64,000 bases of DNA, from positions 124,001 to 188,000 of the forward strand of contig CANIQT010000001.1 in NCBI GenBank assembly GCA_947469885.1, in the 5' to 3' direction. Shown piece after piece: positions 1 to 6,446 of the stretch. Position 1 is the first letter of the stretch; each line of letters begins with the position of its first letter. This DNA comes from Bacteroidota bacterium. GTDB taxonomy: Bacteria; Bacteroidota; Bacteroidia; 2-12-FULL-35-15. The translations under genes were made by a program, and so were the position numbers. Below the pieces are notes generated by a model. That model had not been told where the DNA came from, did not search any database, and was given only the letters and a program-made list of their open reading frames with translations.

Positions 1-196
1 CAATAGACAGTCCTTTTTTATTTCTTTGAGCCTGCATTGCCAGTTTATAGGCAGGCTGAATAACACCAAACCGTGTATTGGTGCCTGCTCTCATTAAGTT
101 AACCACACCCGGCACTGCTAATTTTGATGCTATTCCGTTTAATCCTCCCAAACGGCTGATGTTTGATGCAGGAATTACTTTGCTTTCTGATGACAT
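1..196 (-). CDS. Hypothetical protein, N-terminal part only
   Basis: Only the first 65 codons lie in the window; the gene runs off the left edge. It opens at the ATG at 196-194 and reads to base 1 without a stop. The visible part has a short polar start, a Gly/Ala/Val-rich stretch (RLGGLNGIASKLAVPGVV) and a basic region (QRNKKG). No family is recognised. Upstream lies a repeat-rich spacer, so its promoter cannot be assigned with confidence. The open frame and codon use support a real gene, but the function is unknown. Confidence 0.5.
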   Translation of the reverse strand, partial: MSSESKVIPASNISRLGGLNGIASKLAVPGVVNLMRAGTNTRFGVIQPAYKLAMQAQRNKKGLSI

Positions 197-321
197 AATT
201 TTTTGTTTTTTAGATTAAATTATTGTTGAGTTCTTACTAAGTCCCCATTCATTCGAGATTTTATTTTTATTAATTAACGTCCTTTTATTTGCTTTTTATT
301 TTTTTTTGCTGATTTATCAAT

Positions 322-505
322 TTATCCGTTTGGTTTTCTGTTCCGGGAAATCCTCCAACTAAAAAACCTGTTTAAGTTTTAGTATTGGGCATCCTCCCTG
401 ACTTCAAACTTGTTTAAGTTTGTCGTTTGGGAAACAATTTAGGTAGCTAACCCATTTGGGTTAGCTACCTAAATTGTTTCCCAGGCAGTCAACCCGTTTG
501 GGTTT
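322..505. repeat. Degenerate 42-bp tandem array of mini-palindromes
   Basis: Five related units start near 322, 364, 406, 449 and 491, so the spacing is 42, 42, 43 and 42 bp. Each opens with a small palindrome around a TTT-centred loop: AAACCTGTTTAAGTTT (364), AAACTTGTTTAAGTTT (406), AACCCATTTGGGTT (449) and AACCCGTTTGGGTTT (491). Stems change on both sides together (ACTT/AAGT versus ACCC/GGGT), which keeps pairing. Units 322 and 364 also share a GGG-n3-TCCTCC segment. The period is twice the 21 bp seen in two other arrays of this window. Confidence 0.65.
428..483. repeat. Perfect 27-bp inverted repeat, 2-nt loop
   Basis: Bases 428-454 are the exact reverse complement of 457-483, separated only by TT, giving a 56-base near-perfect palindrome (arms begin TGGGAAACAATTTAGG). 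There is no T-run after either arm, so it does not look like a standard intrinsic terminator. It spans units 3 and 4 of the 42-bp array, so the second half of unit 3 and the second half of unit 4 are inverted copies of each other. Confidence 0.85.
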
Positions 506-849
506 TAAACCACAAATAGCTTATTATCAGCTTTTTGTATTTAAAGGATGTTTTTAAGCCTATTTTTGACAAAAAAAAACAATATTTTTTTAAAGAACTG
601 GTTTTACTTTTAAATAACAGGATAAAAGTTGTTTCCTTTTGAAGAAAAGTTAATGCTTTTATTCAGACTTTTTTTCCTTTTTGGTGAACCCTTTTTCAAT
701 AAAAATTGAACACCATTTAAATTTGCTTGCGTAAGTAATAATAATTTATGTAGAAAAGAAAAAGTTAAACCCAAAATCTTGAAACAGGTTAGGCTTTTTG
801 GGAGGGGTGCAAACTATTAAAACCCAATAAAATCAATAAAAAGAGAAAA

Positions 850-1350
850 TCAGGATTCCGAAAAAGGTTTAACGTCATTTTCGGCAATCAACAGCGCAAT
901 TACATCTTTATCATCCTCTAAATTCAAAAATGTACGCGAATTACTGCAATTGGAATATACCGTTCCGGTGGTTACAGGCAGGTAATTAAAAATATTTTTT
1001 TTATGAACACCAGCCTGTAAGTATTGATATACCTGTATTGCACGGAGTGGCAACTTTAGCAACAGTCCTTTGTCGAGCATTCTTTTGTTTACTATAATTT
1101 GCTGGGGAGTAAATTCAAATATATCCAGCACTCTGGTTATCTTTCTCCTGAACGCCACCGGTAAACCACCTGCTATTTTTACTTTTTTCAATTTAGCAGA
1201 TTCGTTTTTCATCAACGCATCATAAAGCCATCGGCTGCCAAGCCTGTTCCACTCTTTCTTAAATTCTTTAAAGGTGGTAAACTTAAAATACCGTCTGAAC
1301 GTTTTGCTTTTTATTAAAAATTCTAAAAAGTAATGTGCCAGTTTTGTCAT
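850..1350 (-). CDS. Hypothetical basic protein, 166 aa
   Basis: An uninterrupted frame starting at ATG 1350. The product is rich in Lys and Arg over its first 85 residues (for example FRRYFKFTTFKEFKKEWNRL) and becomes acidic near the end (LEDDKDVIALLIAENDVKPF). There is no signal peptide or membrane segment. The middle (residues about 75-125) reads as predicted helices, IFEFTPQQIIVNKRMLDKGL then LLKLPLRAIQVYQYLQAGV. I do not recognise the family. It stands alone between two spacers. The 5' side is AT-rich, as is usual for leaders in this phylum. Confidence 0.5.
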   Translation of the reverse strand: MTKLAHYFLEFLIKSKTFRRYFKFTTFKEFKKEWNRLGSRWLYDALMKNESAKLKKVKIAGGLPVAFRRKITRVLDIFEFTPQQIIVNKRMLDKGLLLKLPLRAIQVYQYLQAGVHKKNIFNYLPVTTGTVYSNCSNSRTFLNLEDDKDVIALLIAENDVKPFSES

Positions 1351-1552
1351 TTATTTATTTTTATTTTTTAAAATAATTATTTTTTTGCAGGGCTGCAATA
1401 GTAGGTGATTAAAACAACGTGGGGGATTTGAAAAATAAAGTTGTTAGAAAAACAATGTGTGAAAGTATTAAATGAAGTAATTGTTTTTTTTACAGATGAA
1501 AGAAATAAGAGTATTTTTGACAAAAAATATTCTTTTCATAAAATAAATTACT

Positions 1553-1939
1553 GTGAAAAACATAAAAGAAATTTTAAATGCGATAAAGAACCTTGATGAT
1601 GATGAGCGGCAGATTTTATTTGAAGAAATACTGGATTTACATAAAGTTGAAATCTCGATAACGAGTATAAAATCAGTAATATGTAAACACTATGATATTT
1701 CACCTGAATTATTACTGTCAAAATCGCGTAGAGCAGATATTGTTTTAGCAAGACAACTGATAATGTATTTTAGCAGGGAGATGACAACACTACCTTTAAA
1801 TGCAATAGGATCAAATGTGGGAGGCAAAGGCCACGCAACAGTTATGCATGGGTGTAAAAAAATAAAAAAAATAATGGAAGAAGAGCAAGGATACTTGCTT
1901 GTATCAAAATTAGCGATGAAAGTAAGGTTGCTTAAATAA
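1553..1939 (+). CDS. Stand-alone DnaA domain-IV-like DNA-binding protein
   Basis: 128 residues. Residues 1-34 form a short acidic helical region; residues about 36-110 match the C-terminal DNA-binding domain of the replication initiator DnaA: basic SKSRRADIVLARQLIMYFSR, then the signature region IGSNVGGKGHATVMHGCKKI. No AAA+ ATPase part or domain I is present, so it cannot act as an initiator by itself. Compared with E. coli DnaA (RDHTT), the recognition stretch here is KGHAT (residues 92-96): the His is kept, the Asp is Gly and the first Thr is Ala. Box preference may therefore differ. The start is GTG, because a TAA lies three codons upstream in frame and no ATG precedes the domain. Role inferred: regulator or competitor at DnaA-box-like sites. 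Confidence 0.8.
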   Translation: MKNIKEILNAIKNLDDDERQILFEEILDLHKVEISITSIKSVICKHYDISPELLLSKSRRADIVLARQLIMYFSREMTTLPLNAIGSNVGGKGHATVMHGCKKIKKIMEEEQGYLLVSKLAMKVRLLK

Positions 1940-1963
1940 AAAGGCAAGGTGGCGGAGGAATAA

Positions 1964-2052
1964 GGTTACGAATTACAAATCCATACAAATTTACAAATCA
2001 AACTAATTTTCTCTGTGAACCTCTGTGTCTCCTCTGTGCAACTCTGTGTAAC
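1964..2052. repeat. Intergenic word-like repeats
   Basis: Bases 1964-1998 (starting GGTTACGAATTACAAAT) match the reverse complement of 20276-20310 at 32 of 35 positions and resemble 16423-16488 and 42387-42420. Next to it, 2010-2052 is a CTCTGTG-based imperfect tandem repeat. Both lie between the DnaA-like gene and the DUF3098 gene. They are degenerate repeats of 8-12 nt words and show no coding potential. Confidence 0.7.
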
Positions 2053-2159
2053 AAAAAAAATCATAATTGCCGAAAGCAATCAAAATCATTTTAAATCCTA
2101 AAAAATCTTAATAAATCTGCGTTCCCATCACACCACAATCATCATCAAATTAATTTTAC

Positions 2160-2167
2160 TACTTTTG
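2160..2167 (+). promoter_or_regulatory. TAnnTTTG -7 box (TACTTTTG)
   Basis: TACTTTTG fits the Bacteroidota primary sigma -7 consensus TAnnTTTG and lies 23 bases before the ATG at 2191, which predicts a leader of about 15-18 nt. No clear -33 TTTG is seen at the expected distance, so support is partial. Confidence 0.45.
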
Positions 2168-2190
2168 CTTCATCAAAATAAAAAAACAAA

Positions 2191-2442
2191 ATGGCTAAAG
2201 AAATTAAAAAAACAACCCCAACAGGTTTTGCTTTCGGAAAAGAAAACTACCGTATTCTTATTGTAGGAGTAGTATTAGTTGTTATTGGCTACATGCTGAT
2301 GATAGGCGGAGGCTCTGACGACCCCACAAAATTTGATGCCAACGAAATATTCAGTTTCAGACGAATCACCCTTTCACCCATCGTAATAATTCTTGGTTTT
2401 GTGGTAGTGCTTTTCGGCATTATGAAAAAATCGAAAGAGTAA
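2191..2442 (+). CDS. DUF3098 family small membrane protein
   Basis: 83 residues with two membrane segments (about 22-40 and 60-78) on either side of a short loop with GGGSDDPTKFDANEIFSFRR. This pattern and the tail IVIILGFVVVLFGIMKKSKE match DUF3098, a small Bacteroidota family of unknown role. It lies directly upstream of uppP, on the same strand, an order often seen in this phylum, which suggests a link to the cell envelope. A repeat-based inverted repeat (2446-2564) separates the two, so cotranscription is possible but not shown. Confidence 0.85.
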   Translation: MAKEIKKTTPTGFAFGKENYRILIVGVVLVVIGYMLMIGGGSDDPTKFDANEIFSFRRITLSPIVIILGFVVVLFGIMKKSKE

Positions 2443-2445
2443 GTA

Positions 2446-2577
2446 GTCATTGGTCATTAGGCATTGGTCATTAGTACTGTGCTATCTTTAACAAATAATT
2501 GGTTTCGGTTACGTTCTTAACTAATGACTAATGACCAATGACTAATGAACCAATGACCAATGACCAATTAACTAATG
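2446..2577. repeat. Inverted repeat made of CATTGGTCATTAG words
   Basis: Left arm 2446-2474 (GTCATTGGTCATTAG then GCATTGGTCATTAG) and right arm about 2521-2572 (CTAATGACTAATGACCAATG and related words) are inverted versions of the same imperfect repeat, with about 46 bases between. The last word, ACTAATGAAC at 2571-2580, contains the uppP start codon. Related words occur at 25776-25830 and inside the reading frames at 42265-42296 and 43718-43748. Confidence 0.75.
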
Positions 2578-3372
2578 AACTATTTCCAATCCCTAATCAT
2601 TGCCATTATCGAAGGCATCACTGAGTTTTTGCCCATATCCAGCACCGCACACATGAAGCTGGCAAACCCATTGCTTCACATCACCGAAACTCCTTTCACC
2701 AATTTATTTGAAGTTCTTATTCAACTGGCAGCCATACTTTCGGTGGTAGTTATTTATTGGAAAAAATTTTTTGATTTCAAAAACATTAGTTTTTATATAA
2801 AGCTGGTTATAGCCATTATTCCTGCATTAATAATAGGAGGTTTATTTAAAAAACACATTGATGCAGCACTCAGCAATCTTACTTTTATTTCTATAGTGAT
2901 GATAGCAGGGGGCATTATTTTATTATTTATTGATAAAATATTTACCACGAGAAACAATTTTGATGAAGAAAAAAATATTTCTTATCCCAAAGCATTTATA
3001 ATAGGAGTGTTTCAAACACTTTCCATCATCTTTCCCGGACTCAGCCGCAGTGCAGCCACCATTATTGGAGGCATGAGTCAGAAACTAACCCGTAAGCTTG
3101 CAGCAGAGTTTTCGTTCTTTCTGGCTGTGCCCACCATGTTTGCCGCTTCAGTCAAAAGTTTTTGGGATGTATATAAACATAATCCCGAAGTGATTGCCAA
3201 AGATAACATGTCAACACTTGCAATAGGTGGTATTGTTTCGTTTGTTGTAGCATTAATAGCCATAAAGTTTTTCATCAATTACGTTACCAAATACGGCTTC
3301 CGGTTGTTTGGTTGGTATCGCATTGTGCTTGGTGTTTCTTTCCTTATCTATCTGTACAACTTTCCTCAGTAA
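2575..3372 (+). CDS. uppP: Undecaprenyl-diphosphatase UppP (BacA type)
   Basis: 265 residues, about seven to eight membrane segments. UppP removes a phosphate from undecaprenyl diphosphate so the lipid carrier can be reused for peptidoglycan and other envelope polymers. Both active-site signatures are present: EGITEFLPISSTAHM near the N-terminus (residues about 13-27) and FPGLSRSAATI in the middle (about 151-161). The length is normal. Its ATG lies within the last word of the upstream repeat. The stop codon overlaps the truB start by one base (TAATG), so the two are translationally coupled. Confidence 0.95.
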   Translation: MNYFQSLIIAIIEGITEFLPISSTAHMKLANPLLHITETPFTNLFEVLIQLAAILSVVVIYWKKFFDFKNISFYIKLVIAIIPALIIGGLFKKHIDAALSNLTFISIVMIAGGIILLFIDKIFTTRNNFDEEKNISYPKAFIIGVFQTLSIIFPGLSRSAATIIGGMSQKLTRKLAAEFSFFLAVPTMFAASVKSFWDVYKHNPEVIAKDNMSTLAIGGIVSFVVALIAIKFFINYVTKYGFRLFGWYRIVLGVSFLIYLYNFPQ

Positions 3373-4151
3373 TGTACAATTTTCAGAAAGGTGAAGTTAT
3401 CCTCATCAACAAACCCCTCACCTGGACTTCTTTTCAGTTGGTCAATAAAATGAAATACCTTATTAAGAATCAAGAATCAAGAATCAAGAATCAAGAAACC
3501 GAGCGTCATCCTGAGATTGTCGAAGGACTAAATTCTAAAGAAGAACCACAACCAACAACCAACAACCAACAACCAACAACCAAACTAAAAATAGGTCATG
3601 CCGGCACGTTAGACCCCCTTGCAACCGGACTCTTAATAGTATGCACCGGCAAACAAACCAAAAACATTGAGCAATATCAGGCCCAAGAAAAAGAATATAC
3701 CGGCACCTTTTGTTTAGGAGCCACCACTCCCTGCTATGATTTAGAAAAAGCAATTGATGCACATTACCCAACCGACCATATTACTAACGAATTAATTTAC
3801 GAAACCACCAAACAATTTGTCGGAACCATTGAACAAACCCCTCCACTTTTTTCAGCAATAAAAATAAACGGCAAACGTGCTTACGATATTGCCCGTGCCG
3901 GACAAACAGCCGAAATAAAACCCAAAACAATAACCATTTCCGAATTTACCATTACCCGAATTGCTATGCCCTTTGTGGATTTCAAGGTTGTTTGCAGCAA
4001 AGGAACCTACATCCGCTCCTTAGCCCGCGATTTTGGTTTGGCATTAAAAAGCGGAGCACATCTCACCGCTTTGTGTCGTACCCGAATAGGAGATTATAAA
4101 CTCGAAAACGCCCTGAGTTTGGAAAGTTTTGAAAAAAAACTTTTTTCCTGA
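3372..4151 (+). CDS. truB: tRNA pseudouridine(55) synthase TruB with a repeat-derived insert
   Basis: 259 residues. TruB makes pseudouridine 55 in the tRNA T-loop. Visible are ILINKPLTWTSFQLVNK (9-25), the catalytic KIGHAGTLDPLATG with Asp81, and YSGTF-like EYTGTFCLGATT. The start is the ATG at 3372, which overlaps the uppP stop; a longer upstream frame lies inside uppP and is unlikely. Residues about 32-71 are extra compared with normal TruB: KNQESRIKNQE, ERHPEIVEG and PTTNNQQPTT. They are encoded by word-like repeats that also occur between genes and in dnaX. The insert sits just before the catalytic loop, in frame, and the rest of the enzyme is intact. Confidence 0.93.
   Translation: MYNFQKGEVILINKPLTWTSFQLVNKMKYLIKNQESRIKNQETERHPEIVEGLNSKEEPQPTTNNQQPTTKLKIGHAGTLDPLATGLLIVCTGKQTKNIEQYQAQEKEYTGTFCLGATTPCYDLEKAIDAHYPTDHITNELIYETTKQFVGTIEQTPPLFSAIKINGKRAYDIARAGQTAEIKPKTITISEFTITRIAMPFVDFKVVCSKGTYIRSLARDFGLALKSGAHLTALCRTRIGDYKLENALSLESFEKKLFS
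3468..3585. repeat. Three word-like repeats inside the truB frame
   Basis: Consecutive repeats within coding sequence: a (TCAAGAA)-type run at about 3468-3497, a GTCATCCTGAGATTGTCGAA-type element at about 3507-3527, and a run of ACCAAC words at about 3545-3582. Each is a type otherwise found in spacers of AT-rich Bacteroidota genomes (the middle one is also known widely in other bacteria). Total length keeps the reading frame. Confidence 0.75.
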
Positions 4152-4297
4152 ATTCAGCCACAGTATTATATTTCCAGTTATTTTTATTTTATTTCCATTA
4201 AAAATAATATTTTGAATGCAACTATTTAGTAATTTTGGTCGTATATTAGGACGGAGGGTATATAGAAAGGTTGCCTCCAAAATAAAAATATTTTTCT

Positions 4298-4639
4298 ATG
4301 GTTACTAATAAACTCCAAAAACCCCTTAAAAAGGGAATAAAAAACAAGTTAAAACCAAAAGACATGCAAGACAAAGAAGAAGCAATCGAATTCCACCTTA
4401 TCAATAAAGATATTTGGAAAGAATTTATCAACGAGCCAAAACAAAACAAAAGCAGCTGTATGTTGGTAAATCTGGAAATAAAAGTAATTGAAGTTATTGC
4501 CAAAACGTATTATTACATGGCAGTAATAGAATACGAAGTATTCGAATTAAAAAAATCTATCAGTAAAACAGGCAAAGCGGTTTTGCTCAACCAGAACAAA
4601 ATTCGCAGTGCCAGTGTTGCTCAAGCAATGGTGGTTTAA
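4298..4639 (+). CDS. Hypothetical protein, 113 aa
   Basis: Open frame with a very basic first 23 residues (KLQKPLKKGIKNKLKPKD) and then a mixed helix/strand body (IEFHLINKDIWKEFINEP, LVNLEIKVIEVIAKTYYYMA). The ATG at 4298 is used here; the ATG at residue 23 (4364, MQDKEEAIEF) is a possible alternative that would remove the basic tail. No family recognised. It lies between truB and the acyltransferase on the same strand, with spacers of about 140 bases on both sides, so it is probably monocistronic. Confidence 0.5.
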   Translation: MVTNKLQKPLKKGIKNKLKPKDMQDKEEAIEFHLINKDIWKEFINEPKQNKSSCMLVNLEIKVIEVIAKTYYYMAVIEYEVFELKKSISKTGKAVLLNQNKIRSASVAQAMVV

Positions 4640-4699
4640 ATTTAGTATTACATTTATTTTAAATAATAGAAACAAAGTGCTTTTCTATTATTCCCTTGG

Positions 4700-4729
4700 T
4701 TTGGCATTTAACAAAAAACTGTACTTTTA
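4700..4729 (+). promoter_or_regulatory. Bacteroidota-type promoter (TTTG-N18-TACTTTTA)
   Basis: TTTG at 4700-4703 and TACTTTTA at 4722-4729 are separated by 18 bases, which matches the -33/-7 layout (TTTG, then TAnnTTTG) used by the primary sigma of this phylum, apart from a final A in place of G. It lies 43 bases before the acyltransferase start at 4773. Confidence 0.5.
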
Positions 4730-4772
4730 GCCCCACTGAAAGACAAGGCACAAAACCAGCCATCCTTTATTT

Positions 4773-5912
4773 ATGAGCGATACTTTTAACTTTTACGACA
4801 TACGCCCCTATTACGATAACGAATCGTATGAGGTATTGCAGCGCATAATAAAAGACCCCCTGTTTATGAAATTAGTAAACAATTTGTGGGCAGATATGAC
4901 TGAGCAAGAAGTGAAAGCCAAAGCCGAAAAAGTAAATACTGCAATGGGGTTTCAAGTAGAATTTATGCACCCTGCCATTCGTACCATTGTTGCCCGCTCT
5001 TCCAAAGGACTTACTTGCTCTGGTTTCGAACATCTGGATAAAAATCAAGCGTATTTATATGTAGCCAATCACAGAGATATTTTGTTAGACTCTGCTATTC
5101 TTCAAATTTTATTAGTGGAAAACGGATTTGCTACTTCCGAAATTACATTTGGAAACAACCTGATGGACAAAGGTTTTATTACCGATTTCGGAAGATTAAA
5201 CAGAATGTTTACGGTGTTGCGTGAAGGCACAGGCAGAGAATTATACGACATTTCCCGAAAACTTTCGGCTTACATTCGTCATACAATAGTTGATAAAAAA
5301 GTATCTGTCTGGATAGCCCAACGAAACGGAAGAACCAAAGATGGTAACGACCAAACACAAACAGGACTACTGAAAATGCTTAACATAAGTGGCAAAGGAA
5401 GTTTCGCAGAAAAATTTTCGGAACTAAAAATTGTTCCCCTTACTATTTCTTACGAATACGAACCCTGCGATGTGCTCAAAGTGCAGGAGTTGTATCTTTC
5501 CGGTTTACATACTAAATATATAAAATCAGAAGGAGAAGATTTGAATAGTATTGTAACAGGAATAATTCAACAAAAAGGAAGAATTCACATGCAGGTTGGA
5601 ACCCCCATTATTAATGAGCTAAAGAGCATTGATAATTCGAATATCGAAAATGAAAAAATAAAACTGCTTACAGCAATGGTGGACAAGCAGATTTATAAAG
5701 ACTATAAACTTTGGGAGATAAATTATATTGCCGCAGATATTTTAAATAATTCTTCTAAGTATTCTTCTCACTACACAGCAGTTGAAAAAGAAAATTTTAT
5801 TAATTACATCAATTCCAAAACAGCTACCATTGAGGGCGAACAGGATTCACTATTTTCGCTTTTCATCAAAATGTATGCAGGACCGGTATTGAATTCGGAA
5901 ACGCAGATTTAA
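4773..5912 (+). CDS. Glycerophospholipid-type acyltransferase (PlsC/PlsB-like)
   Basis: 379 residues, no membrane anchor evident. It probably transfers an acyl chain to a glycerolipid or related acceptor. The acyltransferase fold is shown by VANHRDILLDSAIL (about residues 92-105, the NH...D catalytic block), a downstream REGTGRELYDIS block and SVWIAQRNGRTKDGNDQTQTG, which corresponds to the glycerol-phosphate binding FPEG region. The spacing in NHRDILLD leaves five residues between His and Asp rather than the common four. Long N- and C-terminal parts are not typical of plain PlsC. The exact acceptor is unknown. Confidence 0.8.
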   Translation: MSDTFNFYDIRPYYDNESYEVLQRIIKDPLFMKLVNNLWADMTEQEVKAKAEKVNTAMGFQVEFMHPAIRTIVARSSKGLTCSGFEHLDKNQAYLYVANHRDILLDSAILQILLVENGFATSEITFGNNLMDKGFITDFGRLNRMFTVLREGTGRELYDISRKLSAYIRHTIVDKKVSVWIAQRNGRTKDGNDQTQTGLLKMLNISGKGSFAEKFSELKIVPLTISYEYEPCDVLKVQELYLSGLHTKYIKSEGEDLNSIVTGIIQQKGRIHMQVGTPIINELKSIDNSNIENEKIKLLTAMVDKQIYKDYKLWEINYIAADILNNSSKYSSHYTAVEKENFINYINSKTATIEGEQDSLFSLFIKMYAGPVLNSETQI

Positions 5913-6397
5913 AACAATGTTGTTTGTTTGCCAAACACCAAACTGTTTTCATGATTTAATAACCATTCTTTTCTCCATAAACCTCCACCATACCCCACAA
6001 GGTCACCATCATTTCCGATTACCCGGTGGCAGGGAACAATAATAGAAATAGGATTTTTAGCGTTTGCATTTCCAACTGCACGGTTTGCATTTGCATCACC
6101 CATTTGTTTGGCAATGTCCAAATAGGATTTGGTCTTTCCATAAGGAATTTTTAGCAGTTTATTCCATACCTTTTTTCTGAATTCAGTTCCTTCAGGATTA
6201 ATTATTAAATCAAATTCTTTTCGGGTGCTGTTAAAATATTCATCTAATTGTTGAATGCACTCTTTTAAGGAAGGATGAATTCTGCCAGAAATGCTTTTCT
6301 TTTCATCTAAAAAATAAAGACTATTTACACCCTGCTCATTACCTGTAATCTCAATTGTTCCAATCGGAGATGAATAATATGCTTTATGAATATCCAT
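5909..6397 (-). CDS. ogt: Methylated-DNA-[protein]-cysteine S-methyltransferase
   Basis: 162 residues. The enzyme repairs O6-alkylguanine by moving the alkyl group to its own cysteine. The signature ISIIVPCHRVIGNDGDLVGYGGG gives the acceptor Cys123, and GTEFRKKVWNKLLKIPYGKTKSYLDIA is the helix-turn-helix that enters the minor groove. There is no Ada-type N-terminal domain. The ATG at 6397 (MDIHKAYYSSPIGTIEI) is chosen over an upstream extension that would run into a hairpin. It is convergent with the acyltransferase gene, overlapping it by 4 bases. Confidence 0.93.
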   Translation of the reverse strand: MDIHKAYYSSPIGTIEITGNEQGVNSLYFLDEKKSISGRIHPSLKECIQQLDEYFNSTRKEFDLIINPEGTEFRKKVWNKLLKIPYGKTKSYLDIAKQMGDANANRAVGNANAKNPISIIVPCHRVIGNDGDLVGYGGGLWRKEWLLNHENSLVFGKQTTLF

Positions 6398-6411
6398 TTG
6401 TAAGTAAAGCC

Positions 6412-6446
6412 CTCTCCCAAAATGGGAGAGGTTTAATGAGAGGGGT
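6412..6446. repeat. CCTCTCCC/GGGAGAGG spacer hairpin
   Basis: CCCTCTCCCAAAATGGGAGAGG forms a stem of about 9 bp and is followed by a second GAGAGGGG word. It fills most of the gap between fadE and ogt. Similar C/G-rich words occur at 45911-45953, around 39960-40035 and inside a reading frame at about 16588-16628. It may end the fad transcript, but no T-run follows. Confidence 0.6.

Larger units (their letters stand above)
197..849. other. Gene-free spacer with repeat array
   Basis: No convincing reading frame lies in these 653 bases. The left half is AT-rich, and 322-505 holds a 42-bp-period array with a long perfect hairpin (listed separately). From 506 to 849 I see only AT-rich DNA with A/T runs and no hairpin, RNA gene or promoter that I can support. 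Both flanking genes are on the minus strand, so the spacer is 3' of the gene ending at 850 and 5' of the gene starting at 196. Confidence 0.6.

Noticed and set aside
3312..4151. Start of truB upstream of 3372
   Set aside because: The additional residues lie inside the uppP coding sequence; the ATG at 3372 overlaps the uppP stop and fits the family N-terminus.
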